Of a stretch of DNA of 5,768 bases, positions 1-5,768 are shown piece by piece (positions within the stretch are counted from its first letter, which is position 1; each line of letters starts with the position of its first letter). A model generated the notes under the pieces. That model made no database searches. It was not told where the DNA came from and saw only the letters and a program-made list of their open reading frames with translations. The stretch covers positions 1 through 5,768 of the forward strand of contig CAXAAH010000076.1 in NCBI GenBank assembly GCA_963966775.1. Reading direction: 5' to 3'. A program made the translations under genes and the position numbers. This stretch comes from UBA685 sp002299005. GTDB taxonomy: Bacteria > Pseudomonadota > Alphaproteobacteria > Puniceispirillales > Puniceispirillaceae.

Positions 1-67
1 AAAAAACAGGGGCTCTATGGGGGTAAGAAGTTGGTCTCGCATCGTAATGTTTGGGCAAAAAAGGACG
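1..67. other. Non-coding flank downstream of marR
   Basis: This short stretch follows the marR stop codon in the direction of marR transcription. I see no credible coding segment, tRNA or classical GC-rich terminator in it. The only structure is an A-run (57-62) that could pair with the T-run at 76-81 inside the marR 3' end; it is too AT-rich to be called a terminator. Confidence 0.5.
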
Positions 68-511
68 CTAGCCGCTTTTTTCCAAATAAGCCGGGCCGCG
101 TAAATGATGCAGGCATTTTAAGAGCACGGCTTGTTCTTCGTCACTAAAATCTGCCATCATTTGATGATGTTCACGCTCCGCCAAGGCTGATAAATCGCGG
201 TAAACTTCGCGCCCTGTCTTGGTTAATTGCAAAGGCGCAAACCGCTTATCTGCTTCTAGCTGGCTGCGTTCAATATAACGCTTTTTCTCTAAGGCTGTAA
301 CCGCACGGCTGACTTTTGTTTTATGCAAACCACCGATTTTGCAAATCTCGGAGGCGGTCATTTTATCGTAAAACCCGATATGGAACAGCACCCGCCATTC
401 CTCTCGTAGCATGCCATATTTCGACTTATAGACCGATTGAAATGACCAGCTTGCATGTTCTGCCGCTCTGTTGAGCAAATAGGGGAGAAAATTTTCAATA
501 TCAAATGCCAT
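68..511 (-). CDS. MarR-family winged helix-turn-helix transcriptional regulator
   Basis: This 147-residue protein has the usual MarR length and layout. An N-terminal dimerisation helix region (about 5-35) leads to the conserved EEWRVLF helix (37-43). The winged helix-turn-helix follows at about 51-97, with a recognition helix around HKTKVSRAVTALEKK (63-77) and a wing carrying the family's D-x-R signature as DKR (88-90). C-terminal helices (about 98-140) complete the dimer interface. MarR proteins are cytoplasmic dimers that bind palindromic operators and are usually released by a small aromatic ligand. The gene is divergent from hmgA across a 135-nt gap, so it most likely represses the homogentisate operon and itself, with a pathway metabolite as inducer; this is inference from position. 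The ATG is supported by an AGGGGG Shine-Dalgarno 5 nt upstream. In Pseudomonas putida the homogentisate regulator HmgR is IclR-type, so that symbol is not transferred here. Confidence 0.93.
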   Translation of the reverse strand: MAFDIENFLPYLLNRAAEHASWSFQSVYKSKYGMLREEWRVLFHIGFYDKMTASEICKIGGLHKTKVSRAVTALEKKRYIERSQLEADKRFAPLQLTKTGREVYRDLSALAEREHHQMMADFSDEEQAVLLKCLHHLRGPAYLEKSG

Positions 512-525
512 GATAGCCCCCTATC
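512..525 (-). promoter_or_regulatory. marR ribosome-binding site within a small inverted repeat
   Basis: Read on the minus strand, AGGGGG (517-522) lies 5 nt before the marR ATG and is a good Shine-Dalgarno. It is embedded in a perfect 5-bp inverted repeat, GATAG (512-516) and CTATC (521-525) with a 4-nt spacer. In the marR transcript the repeat could form a small hairpin that holds part of the Shine-Dalgarno in its loop. The RBS is well supported; any role for the hairpin is speculative. Confidence 0.6.
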
Positions 526-533
526 TGGGCGGT

Positions 534-562
534 AAAAAGAAAGGATGAAATCTTTGCTTTTT
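534..562. repeat. AT-rich interrupted palindrome in the marR leader
   Basis: The left arm AAAAAGAAAGGAT (534-546) and right arm ATCTTTGCTTTTT (550-562) are inverted copies matching at 11 of 13 positions around a 3-nt GAA centre. The element begins about where the predicted marR transcript would start and lies downstream of that gene's -10 box. It could be a second protein-binding site or a weak leader hairpin. It is too AT-rich to be a convincing intrinsic terminator. Some symmetry may arise by chance from the A- and T-runs. Confidence 0.4.
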
Positions 563-567
563 TTATC

Positions 568-595
568 ATTCTACCCTTGATAGTTACATTTTCAA
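568..595 (-). promoter_or_regulatory. Predicted sigma-70 promoter of marR
   Basis: On the minus strand, a -35 box TTGAAA (590-595; 5 of 6 to TTGACA) and a -10 box TAGAAT (568-573; 5 of 6 to TATAAT) are separated by 16 nt. Transcription would start near 561 and give a leader of about 50 nt before the marR ATG. The -35 box lies inside the TAGTT/AACTA palindrome, so the regulator could repress its own promoter. This is a sequence match only. Confidence 0.5.
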
Positions 596-605
596 CTAAT
601 ATCGT
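577..605 (+). promoter_or_regulatory. Predicted sigma-70 promoter of the hmgA operon
   Basis: A -35 box TTGATA (577-582; 5 of 6 to consensus) is followed after 17 nt by a weaker -10 box TATCGT (600-605; 4 of 6). The start would fall near 612, giving a leader of about 35 nt before hmgA. The promoter faces and interleaves with the marR promoter on the other strand. The operator-like palindrome at 581-598 fills its spacer, as expected for a repressed promoter. The -10 match is modest, so the exact position is uncertain. Confidence 0.45.
581..598. promoter_or_regulatory. Candidate MarR operator palindrome
   Basis: TAGTT (581-585) and AACTA (594-598) form a perfect 5-bp inverted repeat with an 8-nt spacer, 18 bp in all, which is in the size range of MarR-family operators. 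It overlaps the -35 boxes of both predicted divergent promoters, so one bound dimer could block both. Its assignment to the adjacent MarR protein rests on position and symmetry. No second copy was seen in the intergenic gap. Confidence 0.4.
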
Positions 606-646
606 TCTTCGGTAGTGATGAAACAAACTGATTAGGTTTTTAGAAC

Positions 647-1984
647 ATGACACGCCCTATCACAGCTGCATCTGAGGGAATTGCCGGTTATCAATCTGGT
701 TTTGGCAATCATTTCGAAACAGAGGCATTGGCCGGCGCCTTGCCGCAAGGCATGAATAGCCCGCAAAAATGCGCCTATGGTCTTTATGGCGAACAGCTAT
801 CAGGCACGCCCTTTACCGCGCCAGCGGCAGAGAATGAGCGCACATGGGTCTATCGGATAAGGCCGTCTGTGAAGCATGTCGGACGCTTTCAGAAAATTGA
901 TGTGCCTTATTGGAAGTCAGCCCCCTTTATTGACCCGGATGTTGCCAGCCTTGGCCAATATCGCTGGGATCCTGTGCCTCATGCCGAAGAAGCGCTAGAT
1001 TGGATATCTGGCATGCGCACCATGACAACGGCCGGCGATGTAAACACCCAAATCGGGATGGCAGCCCATGTTTATTTGGTGACAGCCTCTATGGAAGATA
1101 GCTATTTTTATTCAGCTGATTCAGAATTGCTGGTGGTCCCACAACAAGGCGTTTTGCGCTTTCACACAGAGCTTGGTATTTTAGATGTTGCCCCGCAAGA
1201 AATAGCGATCATTCCGCGTGGCCTTGTCTATCGTGTGGAAGTGATAGACGGGCCGGCAAGGGGCTTTGTTTGCGAGAATTATGGCCAAAAGTTTGACCTG
1301 CCTTATCGCGGCCCAATTGGCGCAAATTGCCTTGCGAATGCGCGTGATTTCAAAACGCCTGTTGCGGCATTTGAAGACCGTGAAGTGCCATCAGACATTA
1401 CGGTAAAATGGTGTGGCCAATTCCATAAATCGCAGATAGATCAAAGTCCGTTGGATGTTGTGGCTTGGCATGGAAATTACGTGCCGGTGAAATATGATCT
1501 CGCGCATTTCTGCCCGGTTGGTGCTATCCTATTTGACCATCCCGACCCATCAATCTTTACCGTTCTAACAGCGCCCTCTGGTGTAGAGGGGACGGCCAAT
1601 ATTGATTTTGTTTTATTCCGCGATAGATGGATGGTTGCCGAAGATACTTTCCGCCCGCCATGGTATCACAAGAATGTCATGTCAGAATTAATGGGCAATA
1701 TTCATGGGCAATATGATGCCAAATTATCAGGCTTTATTCCGGGCGGCATGTCATTGCATAATATGATGCTGCCACACGGCCCTGATAAGGACGCGTTTGA
1801 CAAAGCAAGTAACGCAGAATTAGCGCCGCATAAACTATCAGATACGATGTCATTTATGTTTGAAACACGCTTTCCACAGCATTTAACGCCGTTCGCGGCT
1901 AATGAAGCACCATTGCAGGATGATTATGTTACGTGCTGGCAGGATTTAGCCAAAAACTTTACCCCTAATGATTCCCAAAAATAG
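647..1984 (+). CDS. hmgA: Homogentisate 1,2-dioxygenase
   Basis: HmgA is a cytoplasmic non-haem Fe(II) ring-cleavage enzyme that converts homogentisate plus O2 to 4-maleylacetoacetate, the central step of tyrosine and phenylalanine breakdown. The 445 residues match the normal full length. The family start signature YQSGFGNHFETEAL is at 15-28. The three iron ligands are H341, E347 (in WYHKNVMSE) and H377 (in LPHGPD), with the same 6- and 30-residue spacing as H335/E341/H371 of the human enzyme. H298 in FDHPDPSIF corresponds to the active-site human H292. No key residue is missing. The ATG is the first start after an in-frame stop at 641-643, and only a weak Shine-Dalgarno precedes it. It is the first gene of the operon, 43 nt before fahA, behind the promoter and operator shared with marR. 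Assignment is essentially certain. Confidence 0.99.
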   Translation: MTRPITAASEGIAGYQSGFGNHFETEALAGALPQGMNSPQKCAYGLYGEQLSGTPFTAPAAENERTWVYRIRPSVKHVGRFQKIDVPYWKSAPFIDPDVASLGQYRWDPVPHAEEALDWISGMRTMTTAGDVNTQIGMAAHVYLVTASMEDSYFYSADSELLVVPQQGVLRFHTELGILDVAPQEIAIIPRGLVYRVEVIDGPARGFVCENYGQKFDLPYRGPIGANCLANARDFKTPVAAFEDREVPSDITVKWCGQFHKSQIDQSPLDVVAWHGNYVPVKYDLAHFCPVGAILFDHPDPSIFTVLTAPSGVEGTANIDFVLFRDRWMVAEDTFRPPWYHKNVMSELMGNIHGQYDAKLSGFIPGGMSLHNMMLPHGPDKDAFDKASNAELAPHKLSDTMSFMFETRFPQHLTPFAANEAPLQDDYVTCWQDLAKNFTPNDSQK

Positions 1985-2027
1985 CCTATAGATTAGCGCA
2001 TATTTAAAAATAGAGAGAAAAAATAAG

Positions 2028-3269
2028 ATGTTACAAAAAAGCTGGATTGCCTCTGCCAATGATGCGTTGAGCGAATTCCCGTTAAATAATCTTCCCTATG
2101 GGGTGTTCTCAATCGGTGATGGCGATAGGCGTTGCGGTGTTGCGATTGGTGCGATGATTTTGGATTGTCATGCGGCCGAGCAAGCAGGGCTTATTAGCCT
2201 TGATGGCGGGCCTTATTTTGCCGCCCCATCATGGAATGACTTAATGGCCTCAGGACCAGATATCTGGCAGGCTTTGCGGGCACGTCTGATTGACTTGCTA
2301 AAAGACGGGGCAGACCAGCAAGACGCCGCCGCAGGCTATCTTGTAGAGATGGCAGATGCCACCATGCATATGCCCTTTGACGTCGCAGAATATACCGATT
2401 TCTATGCCGGTCGCCACCATGCGACGAATGTTGGCACGATGTTTAGAGGGGCTGAAAACGCGTTGCCACCAAACTGGCTTCATATTCCTATTGGCTATAA
2501 TGGCCGCGCCTCATCTGTGGTGGTCTCAGGCACAGATATTACGCGGCCACATGGCCAGCTAAAGCCACCAACTGCTGATACGCCGCATTTTGGCCCGTCA
2601 AACCGGTTTGATTTTGAACTTGAAATGGGCGCGATTATTGGTCAGCCAAGTGATGGTCCTGTGTCAGTTGATGCAGCTGATGCGATGATTTTCGGCTATG
2701 TGTTGCTAAATGATTGGTCAGCGCGTGATATCCAAGCATGGGAATATCAGCCGCTAGGCCCGTTTCAGGCAAAGGCAACTGCCACCACTATTTCGCCATG
2801 GATTGTGACAACCTCAGCATTAGAGCCGTTCCGCGTTGATACACCGGAACGTATTGTGCCATTGCTGGACCATATCAAGGATACAGGGCCAATGTTATAT
2901 GACATTGACTTGGCGGTGAGCTTGACAACAAAAGACGGTGTTAGCACAGAGATTACGCATACGAATTACAAGGAAATGTATTATTCATCAGCCCAGCAAT
3001 TAGCCCATCATGCCAGCTCTGGCTGTCCGATGAATGTCGGCGATCTGATAGGCTCTGGCACCGTATCAGGGCCAGAACGTGGCAATCGCGGCAGCTTGCT
3101 GGAATTGTCATGGGGCGGCAAAGAGCCGCTAGAAATTGGCCCTGACCTTGAGCGGTCATTCATTGAAGATCATGATAGCATCTCGATGCGTGCATCAGCG
3201 CAAGGCGATGGTTATAAAATTGGTTTTGGCGCATGTGATGGCACCTTACTGCCAGCACGCAAAGCCTAG
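2028..3269 (+). CDS. fahA: Fumarylacetoacetase (fumarylacetoacetate hydrolase)
   Basis: This enzyme hydrolyses 4-fumarylacetoacetate to fumarate and acetoacetate, the last step of the homogentisate pathway, in the cytoplasm with a bound divalent metal. The 413-residue protein has the short N-terminal domain typical of true FAH (FPLNNLPYGVFS, 17-28) followed by the catalytic barrel. Residues matching the mouse enzyme are present: metal ligands D124, E197, E199 and D229 (in NDWSARD), the catalytic H131 in the run DFYAGRHHATNVG, and Y126. GRASSVVVSG (159-168) and the WEYQPLGPF segment are also family hallmarks. The start leaves an intact N-terminus and follows a purine-rich but non-canonical GAGAG stretch (2013-2017). 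In Pseudomonas the same function is called HmgB. It is co-directional with hmgA and 28 nt before the MBL gene. The intervening isomerase is not encoded between them. Confidence 0.98.
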   Translation: MLQKSWIASANDALSEFPLNNLPYGVFSIGDGDRRCGVAIGAMILDCHAAEQAGLISLDGGPYFAAPSWNDLMASGPDIWQALRARLIDLLKDGADQQDAAAGYLVEMADATMHMPFDVAEYTDFYAGRHHATNVGTMFRGAENALPPNWLHIPIGYNGRASSVVVSGTDITRPHGQLKPPTADTPHFGPSNRFDFELEMGAIIGQPSDGPVSVDAADAMIFGYVLLNDWSARDIQAWEYQPLGPFQAKATATTISPWIVTTSALEPFRVDTPERIVPLLDHIKDTGPMLYDIDLAVSLTTKDGVSTEITHTNYKEMYYSSAQQLAHHASSGCPMNVGDLIGSGTVSGPERGNRGSLLELSWGGKEPLEIGPDLERSFIEDHDSISMRASAQGDGYKIGFGACDGTLLPARKA

Positions 3270-3283
3270 ATACGGATTAAAAA

Positions 3284-3288
3284 AAGGA
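3284..3288 (+). promoter_or_regulatory. Ribosome-binding site deciding the MBL-protein start
   Basis: AAGGA sits 9 nt before the ATG at 3298, in the short gap after the fahA stop. It is the clearest Shine-Dalgarno in the operon and selects this start over the longer in-frame option inside fahA. Confidence 0.65.
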
Positions 3289-3297
3289 ATTGAGATA

Positions 3298-4248
3298 ATG
3301 GCAAAAGCTTTCGCATCGCAAGGTGATATGGCTGAAAAGAAAATCAGCTTTACTGAAATTGGTGAGGGACTCTATGCTTTCACAGCCGAAGGTGACCCCA
3401 ATTCTGGGGTGATTATCGGTGATGATAGCGTGATGATTATCGAAGCACAGGCCACACCGCGCCTGGCACAAAAGGTCATTGATTGTGTGCGCACTGTGAC
3501 CGACAAGCCGATTACCCATCTTGCTTTGACGCATTATCATGCGGTACGTGTTTTGGGTGCATCTGCCTTTCAGGCGCCCAATATTTTAATGTCTGATGTC
3601 GCACGCTCTATGGTGGTGGAACGCGGGCAAGAAGATTGGGATAGCGAATTTGGCCGTTTTCCCCGCCTGTTTGAAGGGCATGAATCGATCCCCGGCCTGA
3701 CATGGCCGACCACGACATTTTCAGATTCAATGACATTATATCTCGGCAATCGCCGCGTTGATTTAATGCATCTTGGGCGCGCGCATACAGCCGGTGATAT
3801 TGTCATCCATGTGCCTGATCAGAATGTGATGTTTACAGGTGATATTGTTGAATATCATTCGGCCTGCTATTGCGGTGATGGTCATTTCAATGATTGGGGC
3901 GATACGCTTGATGCGATTAAATGGTTTGATGTTGATGCCATTGCCCCTGGCCGTGGTGATGCGCTATTGGGCAAGCAAATGGTGAATGATGCGATTGAAA
4001 ATACCCGCGATTTTGTCACTTCAACCTATCAGCCAGCCGCACGCGTTGCCGCAAGAGGTGGCTCGCTAAAAGAGGCATGGGATGCGGTGCGTGCGGCGTG
4101 CGATCCGAAATTTGCTGATTACGCCATTTATGAGCATTGCCTGCCTTTTAATGTGGCACGTGCCTATGATGAAGCGCGGGGCATTGATACGCCGCGCATC
4201 TGGACGGCAGAGCGCGACCAGCAAATGTGGGAAGCACTGCAAGGTTAG
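3298..4248 (+). CDS. MBL-fold (metallo-beta-lactamase superfamily) protein with altered metal site
   Basis: This 316-residue soluble protein has the metallo-beta-lactamase fold order: an N-terminal beta segment GVIIGDDSVMIIEAQATP (about 37-54), the histidine motif THYHAVR (78-84), AHTAGD (162-167), FTGD ending at D182, and PGRG (217-220). Superfamily hydrolases normally carry H-x-H-x-D-H and a late PGHG histidine. Here H79, H81, H163 and D182 remain, but the D-H pair is V83-R84 and the late histidine is R219. The first metal site looks intact and the second is mostly lost. C190, C192 and H196 in the ACYCGDGHFNDW run could be substitute ligands. The start at 3298 is chosen because AAGGA (3284-3288) lies 9 nt upstream and the family N-terminus begins here; an in-frame ATG at 3136 would overlap fahA by 134 nt. 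Its operon position suggests a role in aromatic-acid breakdown, perhaps hydrolysis of a thioester, lactone or by-product, but no specific reaction can be assigned. Confidence 0.88.
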   Translation: MAKAFASQGDMAEKKISFTEIGEGLYAFTAEGDPNSGVIIGDDSVMIIEAQATPRLAQKVIDCVRTVTDKPITHLALTHYHAVRVLGASAFQAPNILMSDVARSMVVERGQEDWDSEFGRFPRLFEGHESIPGLTWPTTTFSDSMTLYLGNRRVDLMHLGRAHTAGDIVIHVPDQNVMFTGDIVEYHSACYCGDGHFNDWGDTLDAIKWFDVDAIAPGRGDALLGKQMVNDAIENTRDFVTSTYQPAARVAARGGSLKEAWDAVRAACDPKFADYAIYEHCLPFNVARAYDEARGIDTPRIWTAERDQQMWEALQG

Positions 4249-4253
4249 GTGTT

Positions 4254-4281
4254 AAGAGAGAAGAGATAAGAGATAAGAGAT
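4254..4281 (+). repeat. Four-copy heptamer tandem repeat spanning the hydroxylase RBS and start
   Basis: Four tandem 7-nt units, AAGAGAG once then AAGAGAT three times, run from just after the MBL stop into the ATG of the next gene; the last unit supplies the A and T of that start codon. The purine-rich AAGAGA units are the only Shine-Dalgarno-like sequence before the gene. Gain or loss of a unit by slippage would shift the number of RBS-like units without altering the reading frame. The repeat is directly visible; a regulatory effect is inference. Confidence 0.85.
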
Positions 4282-5768
4282 GGCACCTTATGATTATCAG
4301 CCCTTTGAGTATGTTGCGCCAAAAGGGCTAACTGCGCCAGAGCCGCGCCATAAAATCGTTATTGTGGGGGCTGGCCCGATTGGGCTTGCGCTTGCGATTG
4401 ATTTGGCAATGCGCGGTATCGCGTCGGTGGTGCTGGATGATAATAATGTTGTCTCTGTTGGCTCGCGTGCGATTTGCTGGGCCAAGCGTACGTTAGAGAT
4501 CTTTGACCGGCTTGGCATTGGCGAGCGTATGCTAGATAAGGGTGTTGTCTGGCAAGTTGGCCGCCTGTTTAACCAAGAGGATGAGGTTTATCAGTTCGAT
4601 TTACTGCCAGAAGAAGGGCATAAATATCCTGCCTTTATCAATCTGCAGCAATATTATGTTGAAGAATATCTGATAGAAAGAGCGCGTGATTTCACTGACC
4701 TCATTGATCTGCGTTTTAACAATAAAGTCACCGCACATGAGGATAAGGGCGCGCATATCACCCTTGATATTGAAACGCCAGACGGCCCTTATCAGTTAGA
4801 GGCTGATTACATGATTGCCTGTGATGGGGCAGGCTCGCCAACGCGCAAAAGGATGGGGTTATCATTTGAAGGGCAAACTTTTAATGAGCATTTCCTCATC
4901 GCTGATGTGGTGATGGAAGAGAGCCCGTTTGTCACTGAAAAGGCAGAAAGATGGTTCTGGTTTAAACCGCCCTTTCATAAAGGCCAATCAGCGCTCCTCC
5001 ACCAACAGCCTGACAATATTTATCGCATTGATTTACAGCTTGGCCCAGAGACTGACCCCGAAGCTGAGAATGATGCTGAAAAGGTTATGCCACGCATTGA
5101 AGAGATTATGAAAGGTAAGCCTTTTAGTCTTGATTGGATGAGTGTCTATAAATTCCGTTGTGCCAAAATTGACCAATTTATTCATGGACGGGTTATTTTT
5201 GTGGGCGATAGCGCGCATGTCGTCTCGCCGTTTGGTGCGCGCGGTGGCAATGGCGGCATTCATGATGTTGATAATATCGGCTGGAAGCTTGCCGCGCTCT
5301 ATGATGGAACGGCTGGCCCTGATATTTTGAAAAGCTATGATGAAGAACGTGGTCATGGGGCGGCTGAAAATATTGCCAATTCATCACGTGCGACCAACTT
5401 TATGACGCCGAAATCACCGATTGAGATGCTGTTTCGTGATGAGGTATTGAACCTCGCTAGCAAAGCGCCTTTTGCGCGTAAGCTTATTAATTCAGGCAGG
5501 CTGTCTGTGCCTTGTTCATTGGCTGGCTTGTCGTTTCTTACAAACGGGCCGTGCCTTGCACCTGTTGGTGAGGCGTTAAAAGATGCCCCTCTGGAAGGCG
5601 GCAAATGGTTGATTGAAATTATGCCGGCTGAATTTACGCTTCTGGCTGTGGGGGCGTGCATTGCCCCTCGGATTGCGGGTGTTCACCGCATTGGCCTTAA
5701 TCAAAGCCATGATGACTATCCTTGTTATCAGGCGGCCCGTGATTTTGCCAATGAGGATTTTGCCAATG
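4280..5768 (+). CDS. FAD-dependent aromatic (phenolic acid) hydroxylase, 3' end outside window
   Basis: This is a class A flavoprotein monooxygenase of the MhpA/PheA/TfdB type, which uses NAD(P)H and O2 to add a hydroxyl to a phenolic ring. It is open from 4280 to the window end (496 codons) with no stop, so the C-terminus is cut; relatives are about 540-600 residues. The FAD-binding GAGPIG is at 30-35, followed by an acidic D53-D54 at the end of the second strand. SRAICWAKRTLEI (62-74) is typical of the group. The DG motif is C181-D182-G183, the second FAD motif is VGDSAH (308-313), and FGARGGNGGIHDVDNIGWKL (318-337) follows. Residues from about 427 onward resemble the start of the thioredoxin-like C-terminal domain. 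Within a homogentisate operon it probably makes homogentisate or a related hydroquinone, for instance from 3-hydroxyphenylacetate as the P. putida MhaA/MhaB enzyme does; the substrate is inferred from context only. The start is preceded only by the AAGAGAT repeat. Confidence 0.92.
   Translation, partial: MAPYDYQPFEYVAPKGLTAPEPRHKIVIVGAGPIGLALAIDLAMRGIASVVLDDNNVVSVGSRAICWAKRTLEIFDRLGIGERMLDKGVVWQVGRLFNQEDEVYQFDLLPEEGHKYPAFINLQQYYVEEYLIERARDFTDLIDLRFNNKVTAHEDKGAHITLDIETPDGPYQLEADYMIACDGAGSPTRKRMGLSFEGQTFNEHFLIADVVMEESPFVTEKAERWFWFKPPFHKGQSALLHQQPDNIYRIDLQLGPETDPEAENDAEKVMPRIEEIMKGKPFSLDWMSVYKFRCAKIDQFIHGRVIFVGDSAHVVSPFGARGGNGGIHDVDNIGWKLAALYDGTAGPDILKSYDEERGHGAAENIANSSRATNFMTPKSPIEMLFRDEVLNLASKAPFARKLINSGRLSVPCSLAGLSFLTNGPCLAPVGEALKDAPLEGGKWLIEIMPAEFTLLAVGACIAPRIAGVHRIGLNQSHDDYPCYQAARDFANEDFAN

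Noticed and set aside
57..81. A-run and T-run inverted repeat (AAAAAAG and CTTTTTT) around the marR stop codon, as a terminator
   Set aside because: The stem is nearly all A-T with an 11-nt loop and overlaps the marR coding end. Without a GC-rich stem it is not a credible intrinsic terminator.
1985..2027. Possible internal promoter or terminator between hmgA and fahA
   Set aside because: The 43-nt gap is AT-rich but shows no paired -35/-10 boxes and no stem-loop.
2298..2562. Overlapping open frames on both strands inside fahA
   Set aside because: They lie wholly within a confidently identified gene, show no family resemblance and have no plausible translation signals; they are shadows of the fahA frame.
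3136..3297. In-frame N-terminal extension of the MBL gene starting inside fahA
   Set aside because: It would overlap fahA by 134 nt, has no supporting ribosome-binding site, and encodes a segment unlike the MBL family. The ATG at 3298 has a good Shine-Dalgarno and the expected family N-terminus.
2765..3540. Minus-strand open frames across the fahA end and MBL start
   Set aside because: These are antisense to well-supported genes and read as low-complexity or unstructured protein, with no ribosome-binding site.
4929..5661. Several open frames on both strands within the hydroxylase region
   Set aside because: The plus-strand frame open from 4280 to the window end encodes a continuous flavoprotein with all expected motifs, so the other frames are shadows.

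Overview
The window is most likely from an alphaproteobacterium. This is inferred from the moderate GC content, the alphaproteobacterial look of the proteins and the particular mix of genes; the sequence contains no rRNA or other marker to confirm it. It carries a homogentisate catabolic cluster: one divergently transcribed MarR-type regulator (68-511, minus) followed by four tightly spaced plus-strand genes with 28 to 43 nt gaps. These are hmgA (647-1984), fahA (2028-3269), a metallo-beta-lactamase-fold protein (3298-4248) and an FAD-dependent aromatic hydroxylase (from 4280, running off the window end). No terminator is visible between the four genes, so they are probably one operon.

The 135-nt gap between marR and hmgA (512-646) is the control region. 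Two face-to-face promoters can be read there, interleaved so that each -35 box lies inside the other promoter's core. An 18-bp TAGTT-N8-AACTA palindrome sits across both. This is a natural place for the MarR protein to repress its own gene and the operon together. A second, longer AT-rich interrupted palindrome (534-562) covers the start of the predicted marR leader, and a small GATAG/CTATC hairpin overlaps the marR Shine-Dalgarno.

Metabolically, HmgA opens the homogentisate ring to maleylacetoacetate, and FahA cleaves fumarylacetoacetate to fumarate and acetoacetate. The isomerase joining these steps (maleylacetoacetate isomerase) is not in the window and must lie elsewhere or just downstream. 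The FAD hydroxylase is inferred to feed the pathway by ring-hydroxylating a phenolic acid, for example 3-hydroxyphenylacetate to homogentisate, but its substrate cannot be read from sequence. The MBL-fold protein has lost several canonical metal ligands and has no obvious step in the known pathway, so it is the most enigmatic member. A four-copy heptamer repeat forms the ribosome-binding region and start codon of the hydroxylase.

The core of the window is a recognisable catabolic operon, not a wholly new system. The novelty lies in the odd MBL protein, the undetermined hydroxylase, the compact regulatory region and the repeat at the translation start.
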